NCBI RefSeq assembly: GCF_002775205.1
Contig: NC_036458.1
Location: forward strand, 1,017,483-1,081,482
DNA: 64,000 nucleotides
Reading direction: 5' to 3'
DNA from: Xiphophorus maculatus
Taxonomy: Eukaryota; Chordata; Actinopteri; Cyprinodontiformes; Poeciliidae
The translations under genes and the position numbers were made by a program. The notes beneath the pieces are model-generated. The model did no database searches. It saw only the letters and a program-made list of their open reading frames with translations, and had not been told where the DNA came from. Positions 1 to 11,600 of this stretch are shown piece after piece. Each line of letters opens with the position of its first letter. The first letter of the stretch is position 1.

Positions 1-100
1 GTTTATTTTTATCCTTTTCCCCCCCAAAACTTTTTTTTTCCATAAGCTGCTTTTACATGTCTCATGTTTTTACTTTACCTTATGCATTTCTGCTTTATTA

Positions 101-290
101 TGCAAATAAGGTGGGCAGTGACATTTTTCTAAAGTCAGCTGGCTGTGGGGACCATCTTAAGCGGGGCTGTCCTTCTTGGGTAAGTTCAACTATTGGTCAA
201 CAGATCTGCACATGGATTCTGCTCCTTCTTGTCTGTTGACCAATAGTGAAGGAGCTGACCCAAGAAAGACAGCACAACTTATTTGCAAAA
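101..290. repeat. Imperfect foldback (inverted repeat)
   Basis: Bases 191-204 (TATTGGTCAACAGA) are the exact reverse complement of 232-245, around a 27-base loop. The pairing continues outward imperfectly (166-190 with 246-273), and a further block at 101-110 pairs with 279-288. This looks like an old hairpin MITE. No transposon family is assigned. Confidence 0.6.
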
Positions 291-534
291 TGAGGCCTAA
301 TACAAGACTGAGATATGTAAAAATAACAATTAAAAAGACTTGAGGGAAGGGGACACACACACACAGACTTAAGACATGAATGCATCTACAAGTAAAGGGC
401 AAACACACATATATATTAAATTATGTGCTACAAAAATATTGTTTGTAGGAACTAAGCTGGAAAAATATCAAGGTAAATAATAAGATATGAGGTGAAGTTT
501 TCTTATTTATTTAATTGGTGCATTTTAAGTGTAT

Positions 535-540
535 TTTATT
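535..540 (-). promoter_or_regulatory. Candidate polyadenylation signal of the 845-2290 minus-strand gene
   Basis: The minus strand reads AATAAA here, about 305 bases beyond the stop codon at 845-847. Position and sequence fit a poly(A) signal, but the hexamer is common in AT-rich DNA. Confidence 0.3.
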
Positions 541-844
541 GGTGAGTTTCAGTCCTCCATTTAAATCAGACCATTATTTTAAAAAACATTCTAACCACGT
601 TGAACAGTGGCAGTGCAAAGTCAATACAACTAGCTAGCTCTCTCAAAAACAGTCCAAAAAGTGCAAAACGATCAGTGTTTTAACAAACTCACAAAAACCC
701 TGAGAGGTTTTTCCACAAATTCAGCACAATGCTAAATGTTTTAGTGCATAACCATTAGTATTAACATTTAGTGCATAGAACAAACTGAACAAATTCTTAC
801 AGGAACTCTTATTTAAGAAAACAAAACTGTAAACATACCAGATG

Positions 845-1174
845 TTACAGTTTGTACCTCAAGATTTTGTTTCTCAAACCATGTACTCGAGCTGAGGCCT
901 GGTCTGGTCTGATCTTCATCACCACTCTCTGAAGAAACTCAAACGAATACTTCATGTCATTTGGATACTTGAGATTGATACAGTAGATGACACCCATAAG
1001 AATAGCAAAGCCAAGTGTCACATCTTTAATGTTGTGAAGCACAATGGTCTCCTCCACCACAACTGCCACGTCGAAGACCTCGTGTGGGATGGCCCCCAGT
1101 TCACTACCTTCACAGGCAATCAGGAGACCAACCTGCATCCCCTTCATGGCATCATCCAGAATATCAGCACGAGC
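845..1174 (-). CDS. Last coding exon of the uncharacterised family gene
   Basis: The acceptor AG lies at 1175-1176 after a pyrimidine-rich tract. The exon has 109 codons followed by TAA at 845-847. The frame is fully open and rich in hydrophobic segments (VGLLIACEG, GFAILMGVIYC) with a basic C-terminus. Splicing from the 1956-2048 exon keeps phase 0. Confidence 0.6.
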   Translation of the reverse strand, partial: ARADILDDAMKGMQVGLLIACEGSELGAIPHEVFDVAVVVEETIVLHNIKDVTLGFAILMGVIYCINLKYPNDMKYSFEFLQRVVMKIRPDQASARVHGLRNKILRYKL

Positions 1175-2290
1175 CTTAAAAATAGAAAAGAAATAATGAC
1201 ATTTGTGTGCAAGTAAAGAATGCAAATACTCAGTTATTTTTAAACTGCAAGTTTTTATGCTATTGTGAAGTTTAACAATCCGCATGTTTTGACACTTGTG
1301 GGGTTGTATGATGCACTTCTGTTTAGTCAGAGAATACCCTGACACACACTCCCAGTTTGACAAAGCATAGAGCATAATGGCAATGAAACAGGCCACTGTT
1401 GTGGATGAGGCCAATATCAAGAAGCTTTAGACATTGAAAATAAGTCCCACCTGAAAAAAAAGCCAGTTTATGTGTGCATATTCAACATATTTTCAGCACT
1501 TTACTTTGTCATCAGGTAGTCCTCCTTTTTGACAAACATTTTTCATCCACAGAACTTGTATTTTCATGCACATGAGCACATTGTATGGCAGATTAAAACC
1601 ACCATTGTGAAGCGCTGAAATTATTCTAAAAATGTAGGACACTAGCAATGTTTCCATTTTAATGCATTTTTTAAATCATCAAATTCTTCAAATGTCAAAA
1701 GAAATGAAAGAAAATGCAAATCAGGCATGTTTCCATCAACTGGCTTTGAGCAAAATCAATCAGGACAGACGGAGTAATTACATCAGAATTTGATGTTATG
1801 CATGACTGTAGTAAACAGGAAGTAATGTCTCTTAAGGACTAAAAATAAGTTTTTGCAAACACAAATACTACAAAAAGATTTTTAAGAAATTATAGCAAGA
1901 AAGAGAAATAGGTAAATATGTAAATAGTCTTTGTAATAACATGTCTTAGTCTTACATCACACATCCTGATGACAGTTGATGGATCTTCCCCAGATATGTA
2001 GCGTGGCAAACCAAGCAGAGCAGCAACCCTTCTCCTTTCATTCGTGTCCTGCAAGAGATGAGACATGCAGTAAGACGAATATATTTTAACAAAAATAACA
2101 AATTATGCCTAGTTTTCTAGCCATCTTCAGTTCTGCTCACATCTTTTGCAAGGCAGTCCAAAATGTCTTTGAGTGGCTGCTTCTTTCCAGATTTGGTTGT
2201 TGCTTTGTAGACCTCCAGCAGTCTCAGATCCAGGCCACTGACAGCTCCACTTCATCCACAGTTGTTGCCAAACTTTAAATAATGGACCAC
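845..2290 (-). CDS. 3' exons of a fish-expanded uncharacterised protein family, probably broken
   Basis: Three exons can be recognised on the minus strand: 2141-2290, 1956-2048 and 845-1174, each with GT donor and AG acceptor, joined in phase 0. They encode the C-terminal part of a protein family that I recall as large and poorly characterised in ray-finned fish (members are often named SAM-domain protein 3-like or left uncharacterised). The last exon carries the typical end, with segments ILDDAMKGMQVGLL, VVVEETIVLHNIKDV and RPDQASARVHGLRNKI. The function is unknown to me. The upstream exon has an in-frame TGA at 2252-2254, and its conserved-looking segments sit in two different frames, so this copy may be a pseudogene or carry a sequence error. 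The 5' exons are not identified. Candidate minus-strand donors lie at 3254-3259 (AAG|GTAAGC) and about 2961-2966 (CAG|GTGAGT). Confidence 0.45.
1956..2048 (-). CDS. Middle coding exon of the uncharacterised family gene
   Basis: The exon is 31 codons long with acceptor CAG before GACACGAA and donor GTAAGA. It encodes NERRRVAALLGLPRY, a segment I associate with the same fish family. It is phase 0 at both ends. Confidence 0.55.
2141..2290 (-). pseudogene. Upstream exon of the uncharacterised family gene, with in-frame stop
   Basis: Splice sites are present (acceptor after TTTTGTGCAG, donor GTGAGC). In the frame that joins the downstream exons the exon reads LDLRLLEVYKATTK and LKDILDCLAKD, but codon 13 is TGA (2252-2254). 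The preceding segment VDEVELSV is only readable in another frame. This implies a frame-changing indel near 2235-2255 or an error in the sequence. Confidence 0.45.
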
Positions 2291-3260
2291 CTGCACAAAA
2301 AAAAAAACCATACATTTCAGATTATGGTATTAAAAAAAAAAAAATTAATACATACGAATGCCAGTTTTGCCACTTAGTTAAAATAACTTGTCTAAATTGT
2401 TATCTTCACCAGCTTCGGTGTCCAAACTAGAGGTTCCAAAGTTTTCAGAATTTGACCCGCACAATAACAGTAACATAGACTGTCCCCAATTTATTTTAAA
2501 TGATATACCTCGATATTGGGTCAAATGAACAAGAACAGAATTCATCATGCTAGTTTAATTCATTTTAAGGTGACCTAAGCACACTCTTTAGTAACAACTA
2601 AAGTAAATTAGTAGTCATCTTTAAAATGTAATTAAATTTAAAAAAGATTTTTCAGGACCTACAGTGGGGTCCTGACTATCTGGAAGCCACCGCAGCTCCC
2701 TGATATGCTATACTCTTGGGCACACGCCCAGACTGAGCAAAGACAAAGCTTGATAAATAATTACTGTAAAATTCAGAATACAGTGTAATCTGCAATTGCC
2801 GCTGGAGGTAGTTTCCTCTCTTTAACAGTGAAATTGCATTTGTCACCGGCAACCAGAAACGGGACACAGGTGCGCACCAACACATGAAACAAAGGACACG
2901 GCTAATTACTGACAAGAAACACGACTAATTACTGACGCACAGCCTTTCCGGAAGCCGCTAACTCACCTGCAGTCAGCACGTCAATGCAAAACTTCGACCA
3001 AGCGCCACATATGTGTTTCTGAGGACGTGTACAATACAAAAATTGTGGTAGCTGCTTGTATTTTCTCTTAAGAAAAGTTCTATAAGCGCAACCGAGTAGC
3101 ATAGTTTAGCTAGGCTCATCTGCATTGACTAACTCGACAATTAGCAAGCTGTTGTTTTATGTCCTGTGTTTAAACATGTAACAGAGACACGAACTTTTAG
3201 CTCTTAACATATTCTAAAAATGGATGGCATTATCAAAAAAAACGACAAATGAAGCTTACC

Positions 3261-4300
3261 TTATTATGGCTCCAGCTCGCTTCGCATTTCAAAAAAAAGG
3301 TCCCGCCGAATTTGAACGCCTTTGGGACAGAGGTCTTGGAAAAATTGGTATTCATCCGCGACTTTGCTTTCGACGTCCTTAATCTGGTCAGGTGATGTTC
3401 CTCTTCTTCATTTAATATGCAATTATAACTTGGATGGATAACTTTATATAGTCTGATTAAATCTTACGTCATATTTAGTCCCTTATCAGATAAAGAGCGA
3501 ATTTCCGGCACTATTTGTATCTCGCATTAATATTGCCAGTGGTGATCAGTTTTTATAAGATCCGGTTACCTATTTAAAACTCGGATTGTCAAGTTATGTT
3601 CACAACTTTAAATTTATGTTTCACTGAACTGACTCACATCCTCGAGTTGAAATGCCGATAACTCAGGAAATTAAGTTGAAATTACATAACTCATTATGTT
3701 AATTGGAAGTAACTTATAGAAAAACGTTATGATAACTAATTGAGAGTATGACTTTTAACAGTGTAATTTTGGACGTTCAGCAGCATGACTGAAAATAAAA
3801 ACCTTCATGAGGTTCAGGTCCTTATTACAACTTTATGTTTTTTCATATCCACAACTTGAGTAAAACAAATTAGTCAAAACATTTTGGGATAACATTTCCC
3901 ATTTTGATTTTAATCTAAATCTACTATGAACAACTAAATGACTAAAACACAGATCAGAAAATAATTCATTTTCTCTTTAAATTAATTCTTGGTTTTGTCC
4001 AATACTGATACCTTTAAATCAAGCTCCAACACAATTTCCTCCATAACTTTCCCAACATTTATGACATTCTGGATGTTAAGCTGAAATCTGCTGCAGCAGC
4101 AGATGGTCCTATTGTTCAGAGAATAAAGAAACAGAACAAGCTGATCATTCATTTCCATGTTCAAACTAATCAACCACTTCAGCTTTTGTGGGATCTGGAT
4201 TAACTTAGATCATCTTCATTTCAATAAATATTTTATGCAAGATATGGATTCATGTCTTGTTGACTAAATGCACAAATTTGATATTTTTATTTAAAATTTT
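3261..4300. other. Intergenic stretch, nothing recognised
   Basis: AT-rich sequence lies between the left-hand gene and the SINE fragment near 4.3 kb. I see no exon with conserved coding content. A minus-strand GTAAGC donor at 3254-3259 could close a noncoding first exon of the left-hand gene, which would make that gene divergent from rasip1. Confidence 0.4.
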
Positions 4301-4304
4301 GAAT

Positions 4305-4478
4305 TTTACCCCTCCAGGGCGTCTTTTGTGGGCTCTAGTGTCTTTTATATGAAAGTAGGCTGACAGGAAAAGGGGGAAGACATGCGGCAAATATCGCCGG
4401 GTCCCCGACGGCCGCATCGGGGACTCGAGGCCTCCTAATGTGGGTCGCGCTATCCCTACGCCATGAGGTAGATCTCAG
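4305..4478 (-). mobile_element. tRNA-derived SINE, copy A (degenerate)
   Basis: Same family as the intact copy at 27563-27760: it starts with ACCCCTCCAGGG and contains the shared GCTCTAGTGTC, GCTGACAGGAAA and GCGGCAAAT blocks and a decayed tRNA-like head ending CCTACGCCATGAGG. Relative to the intact copy it lacks the B-box region, consistent with an internal deletion. Confidence 0.65.
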
Positions 4479-4929
4479 CCGGCTGGTGAGAGAAAAAGTA
4501 GATCTTGGTCTCAAGAAGTTTGGGTCCCCCTGTGTGGATCTGCCGTTTTCCTCATGGAGCGAAAACATTCTGCTGTGACATGAACAATGTTGGAGGCGTC
4601 GCGTGACTCAGACACCTTGATCTCATCCAAAAAAGATGACATTAACTTGTTAGTTCCTCTGTCCATTGTAGCAGCTGATATATTGTGAAAATCCGGTAGA
4701 AATGATGCACTAATCGAGTCATGTTTACATAGAAACAACGGCCGAGGCTTTGTTTGTGAGACTTGCGGTCACTTGGGTCGGTTGTGGGCGGAGCTTGGTC
4801 CATAGAGTTTGTTGGGAATAGTAATGTTATAGAATCTGAAAATGCTATTATGACTATGAACATCTCTAATGTTCGTTTTTCCAAAGGATAGTACATGTTC
4901 AAGTCTGGCCATTAAATGTTAACTTAGCT

Positions 4930-5300
4930 TGCCATACAGAGTGTGTGATTTAGCCCCGCCTCCTCGTGCTCGTGACGTCACTGAGGAAGCTCGAGCTCCA
5001 GCGGCGGCAGTCCATCCACAGTCCGCTCAGTCAGCGCTCCGGGTCGGACGTAACGGCTGCCGACGTGACCCGGGATGGAACTTCACCGCTTTCCCAGAAA
5101 CTTTTTCCAAACGGACTGCCGGTTTACTGCTTTCCGGATTCCAATGTCGACGAATTTTAATGTAAACTTCTGAAACTTCTCCGGGTTTCCTTCTTTTCCT
5201 GTGAAGGAATGTGAACTGACGGTTGGAGACGGTTCGGGTAACGGTCTGTGTACCGGAAGCTCGAGCGGCTGTTGGAGCGGTTTTCCTGCTTCTTTTCCCG
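4930..5300 (+). promoter_or_regulatory. rasip1: rasip1 promoter and 5' UTR region (GC-rich, with CRE)
   Basis: Base composition changes abruptly to GC- and CpG-rich. A GC box (CCCCGCC) near 4954 is followed by a perfect palindromic CRE, TGACGTCA, at 4973-4980, then more CpG-rich leader up to the start codon at 5487. A second TGACGT-like core does not occur close by. The likely transcription start is within about 5000-5060; this is inferred, since no TATA box is evident. Confidence 0.6.
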
Positions 5301-5486
5301 TCTTCTTCTGGGGGGAAGGTTGCCTTGTGGATGAAACTTTTTTGATTTAGAGCTTTTCTATCCCAGAAAGTTCCCGTCTCCCACCGCTAGCTGTAGCGGG
5401 GCGGCGGAGGGAGAATGCGAGCCTCTGCCCACGTCGCCTCTCTCGGTGGTTCCGTCGTGTTTCTGTAGACAAACTGAAGTCAAACG

Positions 5487-5614
5487 ATGATTTCTGAGGA
5501 GAGAAGCGGCCACGTAAATAAACAAACCCTCAACTTCCCTGTGGGTTTGCTCATCCGCTCTCCCAAAAGGCGCCTGGCCAAGCTGGGGAGGAAACCCAGT
5601 AATGGATCTGTCCA
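5487..5614 (+). CDS. rasip1: rasip1 coding exon 1
   Basis: Begins MISEERSGHVNKQ and contains the Rasip1-type FPVGLLIRSPKRRLAKLG segment. It ends with donor GTAAGT at 5615. Two leftover bases (CA) join the G that opens exon 2 to make Gln. Confidence 0.85.
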
Positions 5615-8600
5615 GTAAGTTCAGTAATTTACAAATATTTACTTTTAGCATTAGATTTAACTGTGTTTTAGCCATATGCTTACAGCCAGCTTCCATCAGA
5701 AAACAGCTGCATATACACGTTTAAAAAGTGAACTGATTGGCATCATGAAATAATTTATTTGAACTCCTAATATAAGAGCTGGTTCCACCTCAGTGCCCTA
5801 AAGTAACTTCTATAAGTTTTTAACTATTTAATTCTGACACATACACATTTTAAGGTTGTAGAAAGTTAACCTGACTATATCAGTTCTCAAATATTGATTT
5901 AATTTATTAGAGAGCTTTTCTGTATGTGAAAAGGTTATTGCCTCCTGTAGAAAATAATAATTGGTTATCTGAGTGTTTGTGTTTGGAAAACTTTAAATCA
6001 GTTTTTTACATCATTGTGAAGGAATGTTGACTCTCCTTTTTGCAGAAATGCTTCAATCAATCCGCATTTAAAGGATTTTGAGCATAATTGTCTGTTTCCT
6101 TTAAATCGGGGCTTCATTTGTTGCAGTCTGGTCTACTTCATGTTGTCAGACCAGTTCTGTTTCAGGGGTTTGTTGATTCTACTCATTTTGCAGTAACCAG
6201 GGTGTGTTCAGTGGGACTGAACTAAAAAATGTGGTTAATAAAGTTTATATTTTCAACCCCATAATATAACGAGGGGAGATATTTATTTTTCCACATAGGG
6301 CCAGGTTGGATAACTGTTTTTTCTTACTTTTAGAGTGCAGTCAGCTGGTAATGTCTCTAAACTCATGATGGTGTCTGGATTTAAAGTAATTTTCTGCCTT
6401 CCAGCACTGTTCTGGTGTTTTAATGCCTCTTTTAACAGAGTTTAGGAGGAGATGAAACTTATTTAAACCCTTTACTAGACTCCTGGGTGCACGCTGGGCG
6501 GGTTGTGTGTTTTTACAGAGCTAACCCGCCCAGACTGGGAACGCAGAATTCCTTTGTAATCTGGAAAACGAGGACATTTGATTGAAGTCATTTCCAGTCT
6601 GGAAAACTGTGGTAAAGAATAGAAATATCCTAAACTCTCCCACAAAGGAAAAATTCTGATGCAGCATCAGCAAAGTGACAATCAAAGCAAGTAGATGTAC
6701 AGTAAGGCTGGCGATCAATCTGGTCTTTCATTCTTTAAGATTTAATTTTTGGATATTTTTGTCCAAAGCGTTCATTGCGTTTCCGTAGTTCAGAGTGATG
6801 TCAGCACCACGCCACGCCGCGCCGCCATCTTGTTTTGTGTTTTACTGCTTGCATTTATTTGGAGTATTTGGGCCAGGCTGAGATTTTTTTTTAATTACAA
6901 GAATAAAAACATACAACAATAGTCCAAATACTACCAGAGTAAAATTGCAATATTAAGAGAATAAATTTGTAATTTTACGAGAACTCTGACATAAAAAATA
7001 AGAAAAAATTAGAAATGTTGATCATCTTGTGAAGTTCTACTTTGGTTTAAGTTTCATAGGTAGAAAATACTTCATCTTTTAACACATCAGCATCAACTTA
7101 TTACCATAAGCAGAGCTTTGAAATGATCAGGCAAACGACTGAGCTGCTCAGGTCAGATCACTAGAACTCTATCAAAACCTTTTTCTCGTTAAAACGATTT
7201 ATATCTTGTAATTTTAAGATGTTTTTTCTGGTTAAATTGAGTCTTTATTCTCCTAATTTAATGGCTATGTTTTGTTAATTAAACTAAAATGAATCAGAAC
7301 TAAACACAATAAAGACTAAAATAAAAACGCTGTTCATTAAGGCCAGTTTCAAAGTAAATCCCATGCAGTTATTATAAATAGCTGCTGCTGTCCAAAGGAC
7401 TCAGAGACATTATTACATATTATTGTTTGGTGGAAGCAGAGAGTTTGTTGATGAATAAACAGAAATGTTTGAACACTTTGCAGCCTGACTCTGCTCCTCC
7501 GCTCAGGTCCAACCAGTCGGCCGGCACTGTCCGCTCCACAGAGAGCGTCGGCGTCCGGCAGCCGGCCAAGAGCAAGATCCGGCGTCACAACAACCGGCTG
7601 TCCACGGTTTTCAACTACAGCCCCAACCTGCGGGAGGGGGGCCGGCGGGGCCCAACCCGGGGCGGCCCCGACCCCCAGGCTGCCGACGACCCCGCCGAGC
7701 TCTCCAGCCAGCGCTCCGTCCCGGGGATCCTGAAGATCTTCGGCAGCGACATCTGCCAGGGAGCCCATTACAAGAGCGTGCTGGCCACCAGCCAGTCCAG
7801 CGCCAGGGAGCTGGTGAGGGAGGCCCTGGAGAGGTGAGAGCGCCCCCTACAGCCCGGCCCTGGAGGCCGCCCGCCTCTCAATTCTTATCACATTAAATAT
7901 ATATTGACAAGTCTTCCGATTTTCACTGTAAGATAGGAAATGAATATTTGCAGTTTGAGGAAAACATTCCGTGTTTAGCAAAAATAGTCATAGTAGAGCT
8001 GCAGCCGACAATTATTTTATTAATCGATTATTCTGATTAATCATTGGATAAATAGCAATCATTATTTAACCACTAAAACCTGCTTAATACAGCTGTGCTC
8101 CTGTCGGCCAGGTACTGTCTGGAGAAAGAGGACGCCAGCGACTACGTGCTCTGTGACGTGATTGGTCAGACGGGGGCCGATCACCAGTGGAGGAGGGAAT
8201 GCTTCCGGGTGGTGGGGGCCAACGAGAGGCCCCTGCTGCTGCAGGCGCTCTGGAAGCCCAAGGAGGGTTTCTTCAGGCGCTTCGAGATCCAGCGCCGCTC
8301 CACCGTGGAGCAGCAGAGCCTGAAGCATCGAGACACCATCACGGCAGGTAACCCTGTACCGGCAGGTAACCCCGTACCGACAGGTAACCCCTCCCCCGTA
8401 CCGACAGGTAACCCCGTACCGACAGGTAACCCCTCCCCCGTACCGACAGGTAACCCCGTACCGACAGGTAACCCCTGCCCCGTACCGACAGGTAACCCCG
8501 TACCGACAGGTAACCCCTCCCCCGTACCGACAGGTAACCCCGTACCGACAGGTAACCCCGTACCGGCAGGTAACCCCTCCCCCGTACTGACAGGTAACCC

Positions 8601-11600
8601 CTAACGGACAGTGTACAAACCCCTCATTGCAGATAAACAACATTTTATCAAGTATCCTAGGTCTGGCGTCTTCTCTGCAAATATCTCAGTAAACTTCAAA
8701 TAAGAAAAAAATCACTGGAGTCGCCCTTCAAAAAGAAAAAAAAGCCTGTTAGGGAGACAGGTGGGTTACCTGTACCGACTTCCCCTGTCGGTACAGGTAA
8801 CCCCGTACCGACAGGTAACCCCACCCTGTACTGACAGGGCAGTGGGGTGTGAAGCGTCTCTCTGGACATTCCTCTGTGCTCACCGGCTCCAGCAGGGCTG
8901 AATGGTGTTTGTGTTACGTCAGCGCGACGGAGCGACTGTTGATGTCAGATAGAGGGCCGCTCCGCCCCCCTGCTGTCCTCCGGTTCTGCTGCCTGGAGGC
9001 GGCGCCAGTGCAGTCGAGCATTATGTTTGGGTCGGTTTGGTTTACCAGAGCAATTTCAGGGGAATTTCAGCCACTGTAAACAAGATTTCATAAACAAAAG
9101 CTCTCTTCTGTTTGTGTTTTAGATTAAGTTAAACACTCCAGACATCCAAGGATGGAATTTTTTTCTGTTCTCAAAAACCTAAAATGTTTGGTAACTTTTT
9201 TTATTTATTAAAAAAAACTAAATGTATTATTTACAGTGATGTGGTTTTCTCTCCGAGGAACACTGAAAGGTTAACGAACCATCATGTCTGTTAAAACAGA
9301 CTCACGTTGTTTAAAGTCTACGTCTTTAGACATACAGGTTTTAAATTTCATTCATTAAGGTTTTATAAAGGTCTTTGAGTTGGTGACCCCTGTTGGTGAC
9401 CCCTGCAGACCCTCCTGTTGTTTCTCCACGTGCAGCAGCTGCTTTGAAACCTCTCAGAGGGTGGCGCAGGCAGAAAGCTTGACGGTGCGTCTTGTGGTTG
9501 CAGGGGTGAACGCTCAGGCCCGGAAGCTGCAGAAGAACCGGTCCAGAGTGGCATCCCTGTTCGTGGACAGCGGGGGGGAGGACACGGAGGGCCCGGGCTT
9601 CTGGAGGAGCCTGAGCGACATGGACCTGTCGACCACGGAGAGGGAGGCGGGCCGGGCCCAACGGAGCGCAGTCAGAGAGAACCCGGAGGCCGAGGCCGAC
9701 ACCGAGGTTCTGCGGCTCGGCTTGGAGAAGGAAGAGACGGAGAGCAGCGATGACAACGCCACGCAGTACTCCATACACCCACCTTTCGACTTCCCCTACT
9801 TCCTGCTGCTACAGGGCTACGACCACAGACAGGTGGGCTATCGACCAGAGACAGGTGGGCTATCGACCAGAGACAGGTGGGCTATCGACCAGAGACAGGT
9901 GGGCTATCGACAGGAGACAGGTGGGCTATCGACCAGAGACAGGTGGGCTATCGACCAGAGACAGGTGGGCTATCGACCGCCAGGTTAACGTTTTACTGCT
10001 ACTAGAAGTTGGACTTAGAGCAGATCATTTTAATATTGATTTACCTCCATGTTCCTTCATTTGTTGTCCACTCTTAGTGTTTATGTCAGCTACTCTGAAA
10101 CAAGATGATTACTGATGAACAAATATTAGAAAACTGAATCTGATCTCCATCCACCATCCAACACACTAACACCTGGTAGGGCTGCCAGGGGCACAGGTGG
10201 CTCTCCAGAGGTCAATGGGCGAGAGGCGGGGTCACTTGGACAGGTCTCCAGTCCATCGCAGGACAACACAGAAACAGACAGGACAAGCAACCGCACGCAC
10301 ACGCACACACACACACACACCTACATTAATAGAATTTAGAAAGACCAGTCAACCTGACAATCATGTTTTTCCATATTGGAGGAAGCCGGAGTTCCTGGAG
10401 AGAACCCGCTATGCACAGGGAGAACATGCAGAAAGACCATAGGCTGGGAATTCAGCTTATATTTCATAAAGACCATCAGTTAATAACGTGACGTACTACA
10501 GACGCACCAACACAACGCACCAGTCGAAACACTGAGACTTCCAGCATGAAGCTCTAAATAAAACCAGACACTCTTACTTCCATTAGAGCATCAAGTAACA
10601 AGACGTTTAATAAACATGATTAAATTCCCATGTTGCTTGTTTTTTACAGACGTCTGTTTTGCTTGATGTGGCTGCTGCAGTTTGATGTGTACAGCTTTAA
10701 GCATTCCCAGATGTACAGCCAAAGACAGACAGAATGTACAAATACTTTAACTATACACAAGCTTTCATCATTTATTGGAATACATACATGAATACCATAA
10801 AATACTGTAGTAAAGTTTGGATCTGTTTTCCCCTTGAGCATTTAGAGGTTGCTCAGAAAATCCCTCCAGTGTGTTAAGAGACAACATGGAGAAAAGCAGC
10901 ATGAGAGCTGTGGATTATCATCTTAATCCCTGAGCCTAGTCACATTTTGGTTACCTGGGTCCAAGACGAGCTTTCTCGGGAAGGAGTTACAGAACCAGCA
11001 GATCTATTTCTGAATATCTGCTCTGTCATTTCGTGCCCACAGAAGTCCAAGTAAAAAAACTCTCCAGAATGTTTGACAGATGCTGACCACATCCTGCTTC
11101 TGAAACAATAATAACTCGGCAGCGTTAGAGCTTTGTTTCCTGGACTTCAGGACCGGGTCTAACCACTTTCTCTCCCTGACCCGGTTCCTACAGCAGAGCG
11201 GCTCCGTCCAGCTGCAGGAAGTGCTGCGTGTTTATCGCAGCCGCTGGAGGAGGAGATCGCTGACGGTGCAGGATGGCGCTAGCTCTGCGGCGCGCTGCCA
11301 GCTCCTTTCTCCTGACAATAGGCCAGAACCAGAACCAGAACCAGAGCCAGAGCCAAAGCAAAGAAACAAGGCCTTTCTGTGTTGTGTCAGTTGACATAAA
11401 ACAGGAAGCGATAGCTGATGTTATTAATGCTGGGCTGTTCCAGGCCGACTGAAGGAACATAAAGAAGCATTTCAGCTGAGAACCGTCATCCTGACATTAA
11501 TCATTTAATTGGACAAAGGAAACTGGATCATTCTGCAGTTTTAGTTCAAAATTCAAGATTATTTTAAACAACTTCGGAAATGCATAATAAATACAGATAA

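Noticed and set aside
8062-8643. Minus-strand open frame over the rasip1 exon 3 array
   Set aside because: Shadow of the repeat and of GC-rich coding sequence. The plus strand has the conserved RA domain.
9341-9778. Minus-strand open frame opposite rasip1 exon 4
   Set aside because: Shadow frame; the plus strand carries the conserved exon with matching phases.
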